Assembly (NCBI GenBank): GCA_900556195.1 | Contig: USOJ01000001.1 | Location: 1 to 24,856, forward strand | DNA length: 24,856 bases | From: an uncultured Eubacteriales bacterium | GTDB taxonomy: Bacteria > Bacillota > Clostridia > Christensenellales > Borkfalkiaceae | Direction of reading: 5' to 3' | Shown here: piece after piece, positions 8,122-16,100 of the stretch | Layout: the number at the start of each line of letters is the position of its first letter | How positions within the stretch are numbered: the stretch's first letter is position 1 | Notes under the pieces: generated by a model | Told to the model about the DNA's origin: nothing | The model's database searches: none | The model's input: the letters and a program-made list of their open reading frames with translations, nothing else | Program-made: the position numbers and the translations under genes

Positions 8122-9095
8122 ATCGTAATTTCCCCCGAAACGTAATGCCAGTAATTGCCGGGGCGAGTAGGCTTTTCTTCGCTGTAAAAATACAACGTCG
8201 CGATTTCGGTCGTTATAGATTTCGCCGAAAAAGTAAAGCCGCCCGTACCCGTATAGGGTTCGCTTGAAACGTTTACCTTTTGCCAGTCGAACTCGCTGCC
8301 CGAGTAGTAAATTTTACGTAAATTCGCCCATATCCCGACGTTTTCGATTCGTTTAAGGCTACGCGGTAAAACGATAGACGACATATCACTTGCAAAGGCG
8401 TAAGACTCTATTACCTTAACGCCTTCCGGCAGGGCTAAAAAGTCGTATTTATGCCCTTGCGCCATACGCGAAGTAATCGTTTTTATAAGCGGCGGAATTC
8501 TGAATTCCGTAAGCGAAGAACAGTCTTCGAAAGCCGACGAGCCTATCGCGGTTACGGTATCGGGCAAAATCGCGGAAATCAGGTGATTGCAACTTTTGAA
8601 AGCGCCGTTCGCAACCGAAAGGAGCGCAGACGGAAATCTGACCGTTACGATAGTCTGATTGCCCCTGAACGCTTCGGCTTGAATCGAACTCACGGGCATG
8701 CCCTTGTAATAATCGAGCATATGCAAGTCGGGCGTTTCGCCGTTATAGCCCGTCGCGAGATAATAATCGCCCTTTAACGACTTTGAAAAACTCACCCCCC
8801 GCGTATACGTAACGGTATCTGCCGTCGTATTTTTGCTTACGGGTAAGTCAAAATCAAAATTCCATTCGGTAACGCAGTTTTCTCTTTCCGCGCTCGGCGC
8901 GGGAACGCTCTCTTCGTCTATTTTTTTGCCGCGTTCGACGATAATTTGTGCTTTCGTTTCGCCGCTCTGAATAAAATCAACGGTAACGGTTTCTTTTTCG
9001 GGTTTACCCGACCCGCAGCCCGCAAATACGGCGGAGCAACCCGCTAACGCAACGCATAACGCAAGCAATATTATTCTTTTAATTTTACTCTTCAT
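8112..9095 (-). CDS. Small BspA-type leucine-rich-repeat lipoprotein
   Basis: The 327-residue protein starts with a basic, then hydrophobic leader and two possible lipobox cysteines, LAGC (Cys20) and FAGC (Cys27); Cys27 with the following GSGKPEKE linker is the more natural anchor. Residues 36-100 (TVTVDFIQSGETKAQIIVERGKKI, then a Trp-Asn-Phe-Asp strand) resemble the InlB B-repeat/Flg_new type beta module. Residues about 120-275 are BspA-like repeats (EAFRGNQTIVTVRFPSALLSV, SAFEDCSSLTEFRIP, SYAFASDMSSIVLP). The C-terminal end LYFYSEEKPTRPGNYWHYVSGEITIW is the usual cap of this family and matches the ends of the two large neighbours in outline. It should sit on the outer face of the membrane or in the wall and bind protein or glycan; the ligand is unknown. 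The 81-base gap before it contains a hairpin, and the start lacks a clear ribosome site. Confidence 0.8.
   Translation of the reverse strand: MKSKIKRIILLALCVALAGCSAVFAGCGSGKPEKETVTVDFIQSGETKAQIIVERGKKIDEESVPAPSAERENCVTEWNFDFDLPVSKNTTADTVTYTRGVSFSKSLKGDYYLATGYNGETPDLHMLDYYKGMPVSSIQAEAFRGNQTIVTVRFPSALLSVANGAFKSCNHLISAILPDTVTAIGSSAFEDCSSLTEFRIPPLIKTITSRMAQGHKYDFLALPEGVKVIESYAFASDMSSIVLPRSLKRIENVGIWANLRKIYYSGSEFDWQKVNVSSEPYTGTGGFTFSAKSITTEIATLYFYSEEKPTRPGNYWHYVSGEITIWE
8132..8137 (-). promoter_or_regulatory. Ribosome binding site CGGGGG for the beta-helix-GH112 gene
   Basis: On the - strand CGGGGGAAATTACGAT precedes the ATG at 8121, 10 bases away. It lies inside the end of the upstream lipoprotein gene, so the two genes are probably translationally coupled. 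The G-run can pair with the CCUCC anti-Shine-Dalgarno through one G-U pair. Confidence 0.6.
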
Positions 9096-9114
9096 AATCG
9101 ATTTTTAACGCAAA

Positions 9115-9152
9115 TACGCTTTCCGCCGCGATATTTCGTTTAGGAAAGCGTA
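9115..9152 (-). other. Hairpin in the intergenic gap (possible attenuator or processing site)
   Basis: TACGCTTTCC (9115-9124) and its exact complement (9143-9152) form a 10-bp stem with an 18-base loop. On the - strand it is followed by TTTGCGTT, too poor in T for a confident terminator. It lies between the largest lipoprotein gene and the small repeat lipoprotein gene and may reduce read-through or set an RNA end. No convincing -10/-35 pair is visible in the gap. Confidence 0.45.
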
Positions 9153-9176
9153 CCTGCCTTTAATTTTTAGTCTTTA

Positions 9177-11105
9177 TTATGCCCACAAAGCAACGTTGCC
9201 TTGCTCGTCATAATGCCAGCAACCCGATTTTTGGGTTTTACTGTAATAGTAAACGGTTCTCGTGAGTAAGTCGTTTTGGTCGGGATTCAAAACTATATTA
9301 CTTTCTTCCTCGCTTCCTTCGACGTAGATATCCGTGCATGCTGTAATATTGTCATTGCCCCAAATCTTAAACATTTGCGGATCACAGTTGAAATTCTTAC
9401 CGACGATTACTACTTTAAGTTTGCCGCAGTTCATGAAGTTATTCGATGAATAACATTCACCCGTATAAATTTTTTGGTTACTAAGATTGAGCAATGCAAG
9501 ATTTGCAACGCCCTTCATCGAAACGTATTCGAGATTGGAACACCCGTTGAAAACTTCGCCGTCAAGAGTGGTTATGTTTTCGTGGAAGATTACTTTTTTA
9601 ATATAGGGATTTCCGCTAAACGCTCCGTTTTTAACGAAAGTTACGTTTGCATTGCCGTTCTCTCCGTCATTCCATTCTCCGAACACGTTGACGGTTTCGG
9701 CAGTTCCCGTATACTTAGAGACGTAGTAAGTTCCGTTATAAAACTTATATTCAACGCCCATTGCGTCTTTTTCGCCGCAGGCGCAAATTCCGTTTACGAA
9801 ATGATGCGCGGTTCCCCCGTGTTCAATCGTTATGCCGTCGCTGCCGAAGTTCCATTGCAAGCACTTGCTCGCGTCGCCTTTGTAATAAATATTACCGGTG
9901 AGCAAATTGTTGCCATCGCTTCTCGCACAGTTTACGCTACTCTCCGCTTTGCTTCCGTCTACGAAGATGTCTGCCGTACCGTTTTCCCTACCATGGAATT
10001 GTATGGCATCGGTAGTCGTGTAGTACAAATTGAAGTTTTTATTTACTATAACGTATTTCAATTTTGCGCAGAACGTGAAGTTGTTGGTAGTATCGTAGTT
10101 CTGGACATAATATCTTGATTGCCCGCCAACGAATGGCATATTTACGATGCCTGTCATCGAAACGTACTCGAGATTCGGACAATTCATAAACACTCCGCCG
10201 TCCAAAAGCGTTACGCTTTCGGGTAATATAACTTTGGTTATATAGGGGTTTTCCATAAACGCGCAATTCCTTACGTACGTTACGCCGTTTTCGCCGTGTA
10301 TACCGTCGTTATATTTATCCAAAATCGTTAATTCGGAAACGTTTAACGTTCTATTTAATCCGACGTAGTAGCAACCTTCTTCTCTGTCGTATTCGTAAAC
10401 GACGCCTTGCGTGAGTTCGTCGCTATATTTGCCGCAAACTTTACATTTGCCGTTTTCGAAATCGTGTTCGGACGCGCCGTGAATCACGTTGCCGTTTTCA
10501 TCGAAATTCCACTGCATGCATTTAGTCGCGTCGCCCTTGTAGAATACGTTACCCGTCCACAAATTGTTGTTACCTTCAAGATTCGGCGCGCCTGCCGATG
10601 CGTTTACGTAGAATTCAAGAACCGCGCCGTCGATTCTGGATATATCACCCTTACCGTTGGTAAATTGTTGGGTATTAGTGTAAAAATCGGAAGCGATTAT
10701 TACGGTGGTCAATTTATAACATTGCAAGAAGTTATTATTGCAGTCTTTCTTTCCGTCGGGTCTGCCGTCTACCGCATAAATAAGCGATTTTACACCGGGC
10801 ATATAGACGTAAACAAGATTCGAACATCCTGCAAAAGAACTTCCGCCTAAATCCGTTACGCTTTCCGGCAAAATAACTTTAACGATATTCGTCTTACCTG
10901 CAAACGCGCTATGAGCGACGTAAGTTACCGCTTTTTCGCCGTGTTCGCCGTCGTTATACGCGGGAAGAATTACCAATTCGGTAACGCTGTCCGCGCAACC
11001 CGTAACGTAATATTCGCCTTTATCTGCGCCGTAAGCGTAAGTTACGCCCGCAGTGTTATACGCGTCGCCTTTTACACATTTTCCGTTTTCGTTATATTTG
11101 TGGTT
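9177..11105 (-). repeat. Three Cys-motif/leucine-rich-repeat modules (gene with 1304 residues)
   Basis: Module 1 is encoded at about 10470-11105, module 2 at 9810-10469 and module 3 at 9177-9809. All share the order: His/Cys-Gly motif, hairpin, NDGxxGxxxVTYV, AF..N..I.KVI, F..C.NLEYVSM.G, NNF..C.KL..VIV, and a final N-N-L-x-T-G strand. The cysteine motif differs between copies (one Cys, CxxC, and CxC). Confidence 0.75.
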
Positions 11106-13091
11106 TTTGATAAACGTCTTGATTTCGCTCGTCGCGCCGATATAGTTTTCGCCTGCGGCAACTACCGCTTTAACGTAATATAATTTTTCGGGTGCGAAAA
11201 CGGTTTCGCTCGTTATTTCTTTATACTCGCCGTCTTCGGCTTCGGCGTAGAAATATTTCGCTTCGCCGTGTTTTGCCGTAGCGTTTATATCGGGCGTTTC
11301 GTCGCAGTTTAACTCGGCGGTTACGGTGAACTCCGTAATTTCGTTATAAAGTACGACCGTAACGGAACAAGTAGCGTTCGTGAGTTCGTAGTTGGTATCT
11401 TCGGTAGTTGCGGTAAACGTGAACGTACCCGCTTTATCAAGCGTTTCGCCGCTTACGGTAAGGGCTACTTCTTCACCCTTTACGTTAGTCATCACGGCGG
11501 TAGGAGCGATCAAAGCGGTATCGTTATAAACGTAACTATCGGCTGTCGTCCACACGACTTCGACGGATTTTTTACCGATATTGAAATCGAAACTCAAATC
11601 GGCGGTCGTATCGTCTGCCCAACTTACGTTCGCTTTGTCTTTAAGCGCGACCGCAACTTTATAATTGCCCGCGTTAGTCTGCTTGTCGTTACTTACCGTA
11701 TAACGGTCGTTCGCCGCCACGTTATAAGTTTGCTCGTTTCCGCTATAAGTGAATACCGTAGTATCGGCAACGGGTTTGGCTATTTTCAACTTCGAAATAG
11801 TAACGTTTACGGACAAAATTTCGTTTTCGAAATCGTTATGGTTACTATCGCCGACGATTCTGTAATAAACCTTGTAAGAACCTGCGTTTATAGCGGTGGG
11901 GATATTTGCGCTCCACGCACCGTCTTTGCCGAGTTTATATTCGATAGTTCCGTCGTCGGTGGTTGCCGCGTTGACGAGTTCTTGCGCCGCACCGTTATAA
12001 GTGAGTTCTTTTTCGGCGGCAGCGGTTTTAACCGTCGAATCTGCTTTCGCTATCGTGAATTTAAGAGTTTGGGTCGCGCCCGCGTAGTTTTTCGTTTCCG
12101 CAACGGTAGCCTTTACCCAATAATCGCCCGCATCGATGGGCACGGTTTCGCTATAAGTTCCGTTTTCGCTCGTCGCATACGTGAACGTAGCCGTACCGAA
12201 TTTCGCCGTAGCGGTCGGTTCGTTAGCCGTTTCGCCGTAAGTCCAGCCCGCAAGAACCATACCCGTGATTTCGTTGGTCGCCTGAGCGATGGTTACCGAA
12301 ATTTCGGTTTCGGCGGTATCGCTATGCGATTCGTCGCCGACTACTTTGTAATATACTTTATAATCGCCTGCGTCGGTCGCCGCGGGAATAGTCGTACCCC
12401 ATTCGCCGTCGCCGAGTTTATAGTTGAGCGTTCCACCGTTTGCCGCGCCTGCCGTAACGAGTTCCTGCGCGTTTCTGTTATAAACGAGTTCCGTTTTCGC
12501 CGCAGGAGCGGTCGTAACCGTTGCAGCCGCTTTCTTTATTTCGAATTGTGCGGTTTTAATCGCTCCGTCGTAGTTCGTCGTACCTTCTACGGTCGCTTTT
12601 ACCCAATACTTACCTACCGCGGTAGGAACGGTCGCCGTATACTCGCCGTTTTCGCTCGTCGCGTACGTGAACTCGGGCGTTCCGAATTTCGCCATCGCGG
12701 TCGGTGTCTTCGGCGTTTCGCCGTAAGCCCAGTCGTCAAGGGTCAAAACCGTTATTTCGTTAGTCGCTTTCGTTATGGTAAATTTAAGCGTAACTTTGGT
12801 TTTGTCGTCCGCGTCGGGAGTGGTCCACTCGTACTTCTTCGTATCCGTAAGCGTAAGAACCACGTCGTATTCGCCGACGTTCGTTCCGCCCTCGTTTACG
12901 GTTAATTCGTAAGCCTCGTTTTCGACTACCGTCGCTTTCTGATTACTGCCCGTATACTCTTTTGAAGATATTACGGGAGAATCGAGTTTCGTCTTCTTCG
13001 GCTCTTCGGTTTTCTTACACGCGGTTATTACGCCGAGCGAAAGAGAAACGCACAACACAGCCATAAGAACTTTGATTGTTTTTCTCATCAT
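9177..13091 (-). CDS. Very large surface lipoprotein: MBG-like Ig repeats followed by three Cys-motif/leucine-rich-repeat modules
   Basis: The 1304-residue protein has a lipoprotein leader ending in ITAC (Cys25). Residues 37-662 are a chain of MBG/Ig-like beta modules. Two types alternate: type B (109-187, 270-348 and a diverged copy at 583-662) carries WxYGETxxxPTAxAKFG and FTYATSENG; type C (188-269, 349-433) carries YNxxAQELV and AGxYKVYYxxVGDxxH. Residues 663-1304 hold three modules of about 210-220 residues. Each has a start like HDFENGKCKVCG, a Y-rich beta hairpin, YNDGEHGE, BspA-type repeats (SFAGCSNLVYVYMPGV) and, in the first two, YKGDATKCMQWNF. The end YYYSKTQKSGCWHY is the family cap. 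The first ATG leaves 5 bases after AAGGAG, the second (13088) leaves 8 and may be the real start. The role is probably surface binding; the ligand is unknown. It is a paralogue of the next upstream gene. Confidence 0.8.
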   Translation of the reverse strand: MMRKTIKVLMAVLCVSLSLGVITACKKTEEPKKTKLDSPVISSKEYTGSNQKATVVENEAYELTVNEGGTNVGEYDVVLTLTDTKKYEWTTPDADDKTKVTLKFTITKATNEITVLTLDDWAYGETPKTPTAMAKFGTPEFTYATSENGEYTATVPTAVGKYWVKATVEGTTNYDGAIKTAQFEIKKAAATVTTAPAAKTELVYNRNAQELVTAGAANGGTLNYKLGDGEWGTTIPAATDAGDYKVYYKVVGDESHSDTAETEISVTIAQATNEITGMVLAGWTYGETANEPTATAKFGTATFTYATSENGTYSETVPIDAGDYWVKATVAETKNYAGATQTLKFTIAKADSTVKTAAAEKELTYNGAAQELVNAATTDDGTIEYKLGKDGAWSANIPTAINAGSYKVYYRIVGDSNHNDFENEILSVNVTISKLKIAKPVADTTVFTYSGNEQTYNVAANDRYTVSNDKQTNAGNYKVAVALKDKANVSWADDTTADLSFDFNIGKKSVEVVWTTADSYVYNDTALIAPTAVMTNVKGEEVALTVSGETLDKAGTFTFTATTEDTNYELTNATCSVTVVLYNEITEFTVTAELNCDETPDINATAKHGEAKYFYAEAEDGEYKEITSETVFAPEKLYYVKAVVAAGENYIGATSEIKTFIKNHKYNENGKCVKGDAYNTAGVTYAYGADKGEYYVTGCADSVTELVILPAYNDGEHGEKAVTYVAHSAFAGKTNIVKVILPESVTDLGGSSFAGCSNLVYVYMPGVKSLIYAVDGRPDGKKDCNNNFLQCYKLTTVIIASDFYTNTQQFTNGKGDISRIDGAVLEFYVNASAGAPNLEGNNNLWTGNVFYKGDATKCMQWNFDENGNVIHGASEHDFENGKCKVCGKYSDELTQGVVYEYDREEGCYYVGLNRTLNVSELTILDKYNDGIHGENGVTYVRNCAFMENPYITKVILPESVTLLDGGVFMNCPNLEYVSMTGIVNMPFVGGQSRYYVQNYDTTNNFTFCAKLKYVIVNKNFNLYYTTTDAIQFHGRENGTADIFVDGSKAESSVNCARSDGNNLLTGNIYYKGDASKCLQWNFGSDGITIEHGGTAHHFVNGICACGEKDAMGVEYKFYNGTYYVSKYTGTAETVNVFGEWNDGENGNANVTFVKNGAFSGNPYIKKVIFHENITTLDGEVFNGCSNLEYVSMKGVANLALLNLSNQKIYTGECYSSNNFMNCGKLKVVIVGKNFNCDPQMFKIWGNDNITACTDIYVEGSEEESNIVLNPDQNDLLTRTVYYYSKTQKSGCWHYDEQGNVALWA
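11793..12767 (-). repeat. Tandem duplication of a two-module MBG/Ig unit
   Basis: Residues 109-269 and 270-433 of the large lipoprotein are two copies of the same B-plus-C unit (about 160 residues each). Both begin with ATNEIT and share WxYGET, KFGT, FTYATSENG, YWVKATV, AQELV and YKVYY at the same spacing. A third, more diverged B module follows at 11106-11345. The pattern indicates internal duplication. Confidence 0.75.
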
Positions 13092-13096
13092 CTCTG

Positions 13097-13102
13097 CTCC
13101 TT
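13097..13102 (-). promoter_or_regulatory. Ribosome binding site AAGGAG before the 1304-residue lipoprotein gene
   Basis: AAGGAG on the - strand lies 5 bases before the ATG at 13091 and 8 bases before the adjoining ATG at 13088. The second spacing is closer to the usual optimum, so translation may begin at the second methionine. Confidence 0.7.
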
Positions 13103-13116
13103 AATATTATTTATTT

Positions 13117-16089
13117 TCACGCCCAGAGCGTTGCCACTCCGTCGACGTAATGCCAACAACCCGATTTTTCGGTTTCGCTGTAATAATAGACGTTACCGGA
13201 CGGAAGATTGTTCCAGTCCGCCATATCCGTATTCAAGACAGGCGCTCCGCTTTCGCCGAAAACGTAGAAGTCGAGTATCTGCTCGTTTCTCGTATCGCTT
13301 GCGCCGCAACCGAACTGCCCTACGTTCGTCGTAAACGCGTTGCTTACGACTACGATTTTAAGTTTGAAACACTCTCTGAAATTGTTGTTTCTTCCCGATC
13401 CGCCGTAAGGACTTGTGTAATCGAGATTCGTTACGCCTTTCATAGAAACGTATTCGAGATTGGAACAACCCCAGAATACGCTGCCTTCGAGGCTTACGAT
13501 ATTGTCGTCGAGAATAACTCTTCTTATTTCGGTTTTATCTCTGAATGCTCCGCCGGCGATATATTTGACGTCGGCTTCGCCGTTTTTACCGTCGTTCCAC
13601 CTACCGAATACGCGGACGGTTTCGCCGTTTCCGCTGTACCCGCTTACGTAATAAACGCCGTAAGTCGCGCTGTATTGATAGATAACGCCCGCCGCGTCCT
13701 TTTCGCCGCAGACCGCGCAAACGCCGTCGACGAAGTCGTGATCCCTTGCGGAAGTTTCTATAACGCCGTCGTCGTCTATCCATCTTCTGCAAACGTCGAG
13801 ATTGCCTTTATAGAAGATTATACCGCTTAACATGTTATTGCTTCCGTTGGGCGAAGCGTTTATCGCGCTTTCTTCGTAAGAACCCATAGAATAGATATCG
13901 AGACGAGCAGATTTGCTCGTATCTCTCGCAAGGAATTGTTGAGCGTTCGATTCGGTGTAAAGATTGAAGTTTTTATTTACGATAATCGTAGTCAGACTGT
14001 AACAGTCGAGGAAGTTATTGTTACTTTCGACGCCCTCGCCGTAGAAAATCTCATTGCTCAGATTTTTGAAGATCATATCGGTTATACCGATCATCGAAAC
14101 GTATTCGAGATTTTTACAGAGTTGGAATACGCCGCCGTCGAGCCTCGTTACGCTTTCGGGCAAAGTAACTCTTTTTATAGTCGGGTTACCGGCGAACGCG
14201 CCGTTTTTAACGAACGTTACGGGGTGAGTTCCGTGTATGCCGTCGGTATATTCTGCTAATATCGTAACGTCGGTTAAATTGAGCGTATTGTTATCCGAAA
14301 CGTAATAGGTCTTAACCTGATTGCCGTCTAAATCTTCGCCTTCGTAGTAGCCGTAGTTCACGCCGAAATCGTTCATCGCGCCGCACTTTTTACATTTGTT
14401 TTTATTATTGTAAACGTGCTTGCCGCCCGTAACTACGGTTATTCCGTCCGCCGCGAAATGCCATTTATAGCAGCCCTCGTCCGTTTCGTCGTAGTAGAAT
14501 ACTTCGCCCGTAAGCAGGGTGTTGTTGCCCCAGCCGAGGTCGTAACCTATGGGATAACTGTCGTTGCAGAGTTTTGTTATTTTCTTGCCGTAAACGTATA
14601 TATCCGTCTTATCGGCGGCGTTATCGGGGGTATTTACCCAGCGCATGAACGTCGCGCCGTAGTTATCGAAGTCTTCGTGAACGATAACCTGCGTCAGGTT
14701 ATAACAATCCCTGAAATTCCAGTGCGAATAGGAAGCGTCGGCTACGTCGCGCAAGACGGTAACGCCCTTCATCGAAACGAATTCGAGATTGGTACAGTTA
14801 TCGAAAACCGTTCCGCGGAGCGGACTGCTTACCATAACGCCGTTTTTATTCGTCTTGTTGTATCGGTTATCTTTATCGACGAATTCGGTCATGCTTTCGG
14901 GCAGGAAAACTCTCTTTATCGTTTTATTTGCCGCAAACGCGCCGTAACCCATATATTTAACGGGTCTCTCGCCGTGTTCGCCGTCGTCGTATTTGGCCAG
15001 AATATAGAGGTCTTCGCTGTCGAAACCCGCGTCCGCGCCGACTACGAAATAGCAATCGTTCTTTTCGTCGTAACGGTACGCGACGTTTTTAGTCTGCTGC
15101 ATGCCGCAAACGCTGCACGCGCCGTCTACCATATTATGGTCGTCAAGATAATTTTCGTCGGTGTATTCTTTATCGCAAACCGAGCATCTGAATTTTACTT
15201 TGCCCGCCTTTACGCAGGTGTATTCTTCGATTACGGAAGGTTGATATTCGTGCGAAAATTCGACCGAAGCGGGAAGCCCGTCGATATAGTCGTAATCGGT
15301 TTCGCCCGCCAGAGCCTTAACCGCGAAAATCGCTTCGTCTTTATATTTAAGGTTATTCGTTACGCTTTCGGCGTTAAACGAAGTTTCGGTCGTCTTCATC
15401 CACTCGCCGCCGTTTACGCTGTATGCGTACCCGCTTGCGTGGTCTACCGCGTTCCATTTAACCGTTACGCAGTTTTCGACCGAGATTTCGGGGTTCGCAA
15501 GAGTTTCAGCCGACAGATTTACGGCTTTTATTTTACATTCGGCTTTCATTGCGCCGCAGGTAACCATTATAACATAGTTTCCCGTAGCCGTCAACGAAAA
15601 CGTAGCCTCGTTGACGCCGCTTACGCTCAGAATTACGCCGCTTGCGGAGCCTTTATCGAAAGTAACTTCGTTATCCGTAACCTTTCCGCCCGAAATAACT
15701 TCGGCTTTCAACGTTACGTCGCTGCCCGCGGACGCGGTGATTTCGGTCGAGTTAAGCCTTATATAGTTTTCGGCTTTTATTACGTTTACCTTACATGTAA
15801 GGCTTTGCTTCCCCGCCGAAACGTCGATAAACGCCGTGCCGTCTTTAAGCGCGGTAAGTAGGCCTTCGTCCGATACGGTCGCTACGCTTTCGTCCGAAGA
15901 GGAATATTCGAAACTCTTTGCGCCCGTCGGCTTGAAATTGTAGGTTTCGCCTACGTATACCGTGATTTCTCTGTCTACCAAAGAAATTTCGGCAGTCGTT
16001 TTTTTGGTCGTATTATTCGCCGTACTCGCGCACGCCGCCAAAGACAGGCAGCAGACGAGCGACAACAAAAATATCCAGAACTTTTTCAT
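13117..16089 (-). CDS. Large surface lipoprotein: Big2 and Ig/FnIII-like domains followed by three Cys-motif/leucine-rich-repeat modules
   Basis: The 990-residue protein has a leader ending in the lipobox LAAC (Cys20). Residues 34-104 are a Big2 Ig-like domain (VYVGETYNF, SSSDESVATVSDEGLLTALKDG). Residues 105-190 are a second Ig-like domain, and 195-283 an FnIII-like domain (VKWNAVDHASGYAYSVNGGEW). A four-cysteine stretch at 292-328 (TCVKAG, RCSVC, GACSVCG) leads into three modules at 317-556, 557-781 and 782-990. Each carries a CxxCG motif (CSVCG, CKKCG, CAVCG), YxDGxHG, BspA-like repeats and C-x-x-W. It ends with the cap YYYSETEKSGCWHYVDG. The CxxC pairs could bind zinc or form disulfides. 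The start follows a GGGGG ribosome site, 11 bases after the stop of the Big2 lipoprotein gene; the next gene downstream begins 25 bases on. Probable role is surface adhesion or glycan/protein binding. Confidence 0.8.
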   Translation of the reverse strand: MKKFWIFLLSLVCCLSLAACASTANNTTKKTTAEISLVDREITVYVGETYNFKPTGAKSFEYSSSDESVATVSDEGLLTALKDGTAFIDVSAGKQSLTCKVNVIKAENYIRLNSTEITASAGSDVTLKAEVISGGKVTDNEVTFDKGSASGVILSVSGVNEATFSLTATGNYVIMVTCGAMKAECKIKAVNLSAETLANPEISVENCVTVKWNAVDHASGYAYSVNGGEWMKTTETSFNAESVTNNLKYKDEAIFAVKALAGETDYDYIDGLPASVEFSHEYQPSVIEEYTCVKAGKVKFRCSVCDKEYTDENYLDDHNMVDGACSVCGMQQTKNVAYRYDEKNDCYFVVGADAGFDSEDLYILAKYDDGEHGERPVKYMGYGAFAANKTIKRVFLPESMTEFVDKDNRYNKTNKNGVMVSSPLRGTVFDNCTNLEFVSMKGVTVLRDVADASYSHWNFRDCYNLTQVIVHEDFDNYGATFMRWVNTPDNAADKTDIYVYGKKITKLCNDSYPIGYDLGWGNNTLLTGEVFYYDETDEGCYKWHFAADGITVVTGGKHVYNNKNKCKKCGAMNDFGVNYGYYEGEDLDGNQVKTYYVSDNNTLNLTDVTILAEYTDGIHGTHPVTFVKNGAFAGNPTIKRVTLPESVTRLDGGVFQLCKNLEYVSMIGITDMIFKNLSNEIFYGEGVESNNNFLDCYSLTTIIVNKNFNLYTESNAQQFLARDTSKSARLDIYSMGSYEESAINASPNGSNNMLSGIIFYKGNLDVCRRWIDDDGVIETSARDHDFVDGVCAVCGEKDAAGVIYQYSATYGVYYVSGYSGNGETVRVFGRWNDGKNGEADVKYIAGGAFRDKTEIRRVILDDNIVSLEGSVFWGCSNLEYVSMKGVTNLDYTSPYGGSGRNNNFRECFKLKIVVVSNAFTTNVGQFGCGASDTRNEQILDFYVFGESGAPVLNTDMADWNNLPSGNVYYYSETEKSGCWHYVDGVATLWA
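13120..15141 (-). repeat. Three Cys-motif/leucine-rich-repeat modules (gene with 990 residues)
   Basis: Modules are encoded at about 14422-15141, 13747-14421 and 13120-13746. They match the three modules of the adjacent 1304-residue gene in order and motifs (FVKNGAF, LPESVT, DGGVF, NLEYVSM, NNNF, GNVYYY). Here every module keeps an intact CxxCG motif. Confidence 0.75.
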
Positions 16090-16093
16090 ATTT

Positions 16094-16100
16094 GCCCCCG
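16094..16100 (-). promoter_or_regulatory. Ribosome binding site CGGGGGC before the 990-residue lipoprotein gene
   Basis: On the - strand ACGGGGGCAAAT directly precedes the ATG at 16089, with about 5 bases of spacing. It is the only Shine-Dalgarno-like run in the 11-base gap to the upstream stop codon. Confidence 0.55.

Noticed and set aside
9096..9176. Possible internal promoter in the 81-base gap
   Set aside because: No -35/-10 pair with acceptable spacing could be made out; the gap is explained by a 10-bp hairpin.
11730..12905. Long + strand open frame opposite the MBG repeats
   Set aside because: Its periodic composition only mirrors the tandem repeats of the real gene on the other strand.
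14416..15861. Long open frame on the + strand (about 480 codons) opposite the 990-residue lipoprotein gene
   Set aside because: It lies wholly antisense to a well supported gene and its product is compositionally odd (rich in Arg, Phe, Val, Tyr) with no family motif. CG-rich codon bias opens the opposite strand.
9177..16089. Phage tail-fibre or mobile-element origin of the repeat-rich genes
   Set aside because: Each has a lipoprotein leader and sits in register with operon neighbours; no integrase, transposase, terminal repeats or attachment sites are seen.
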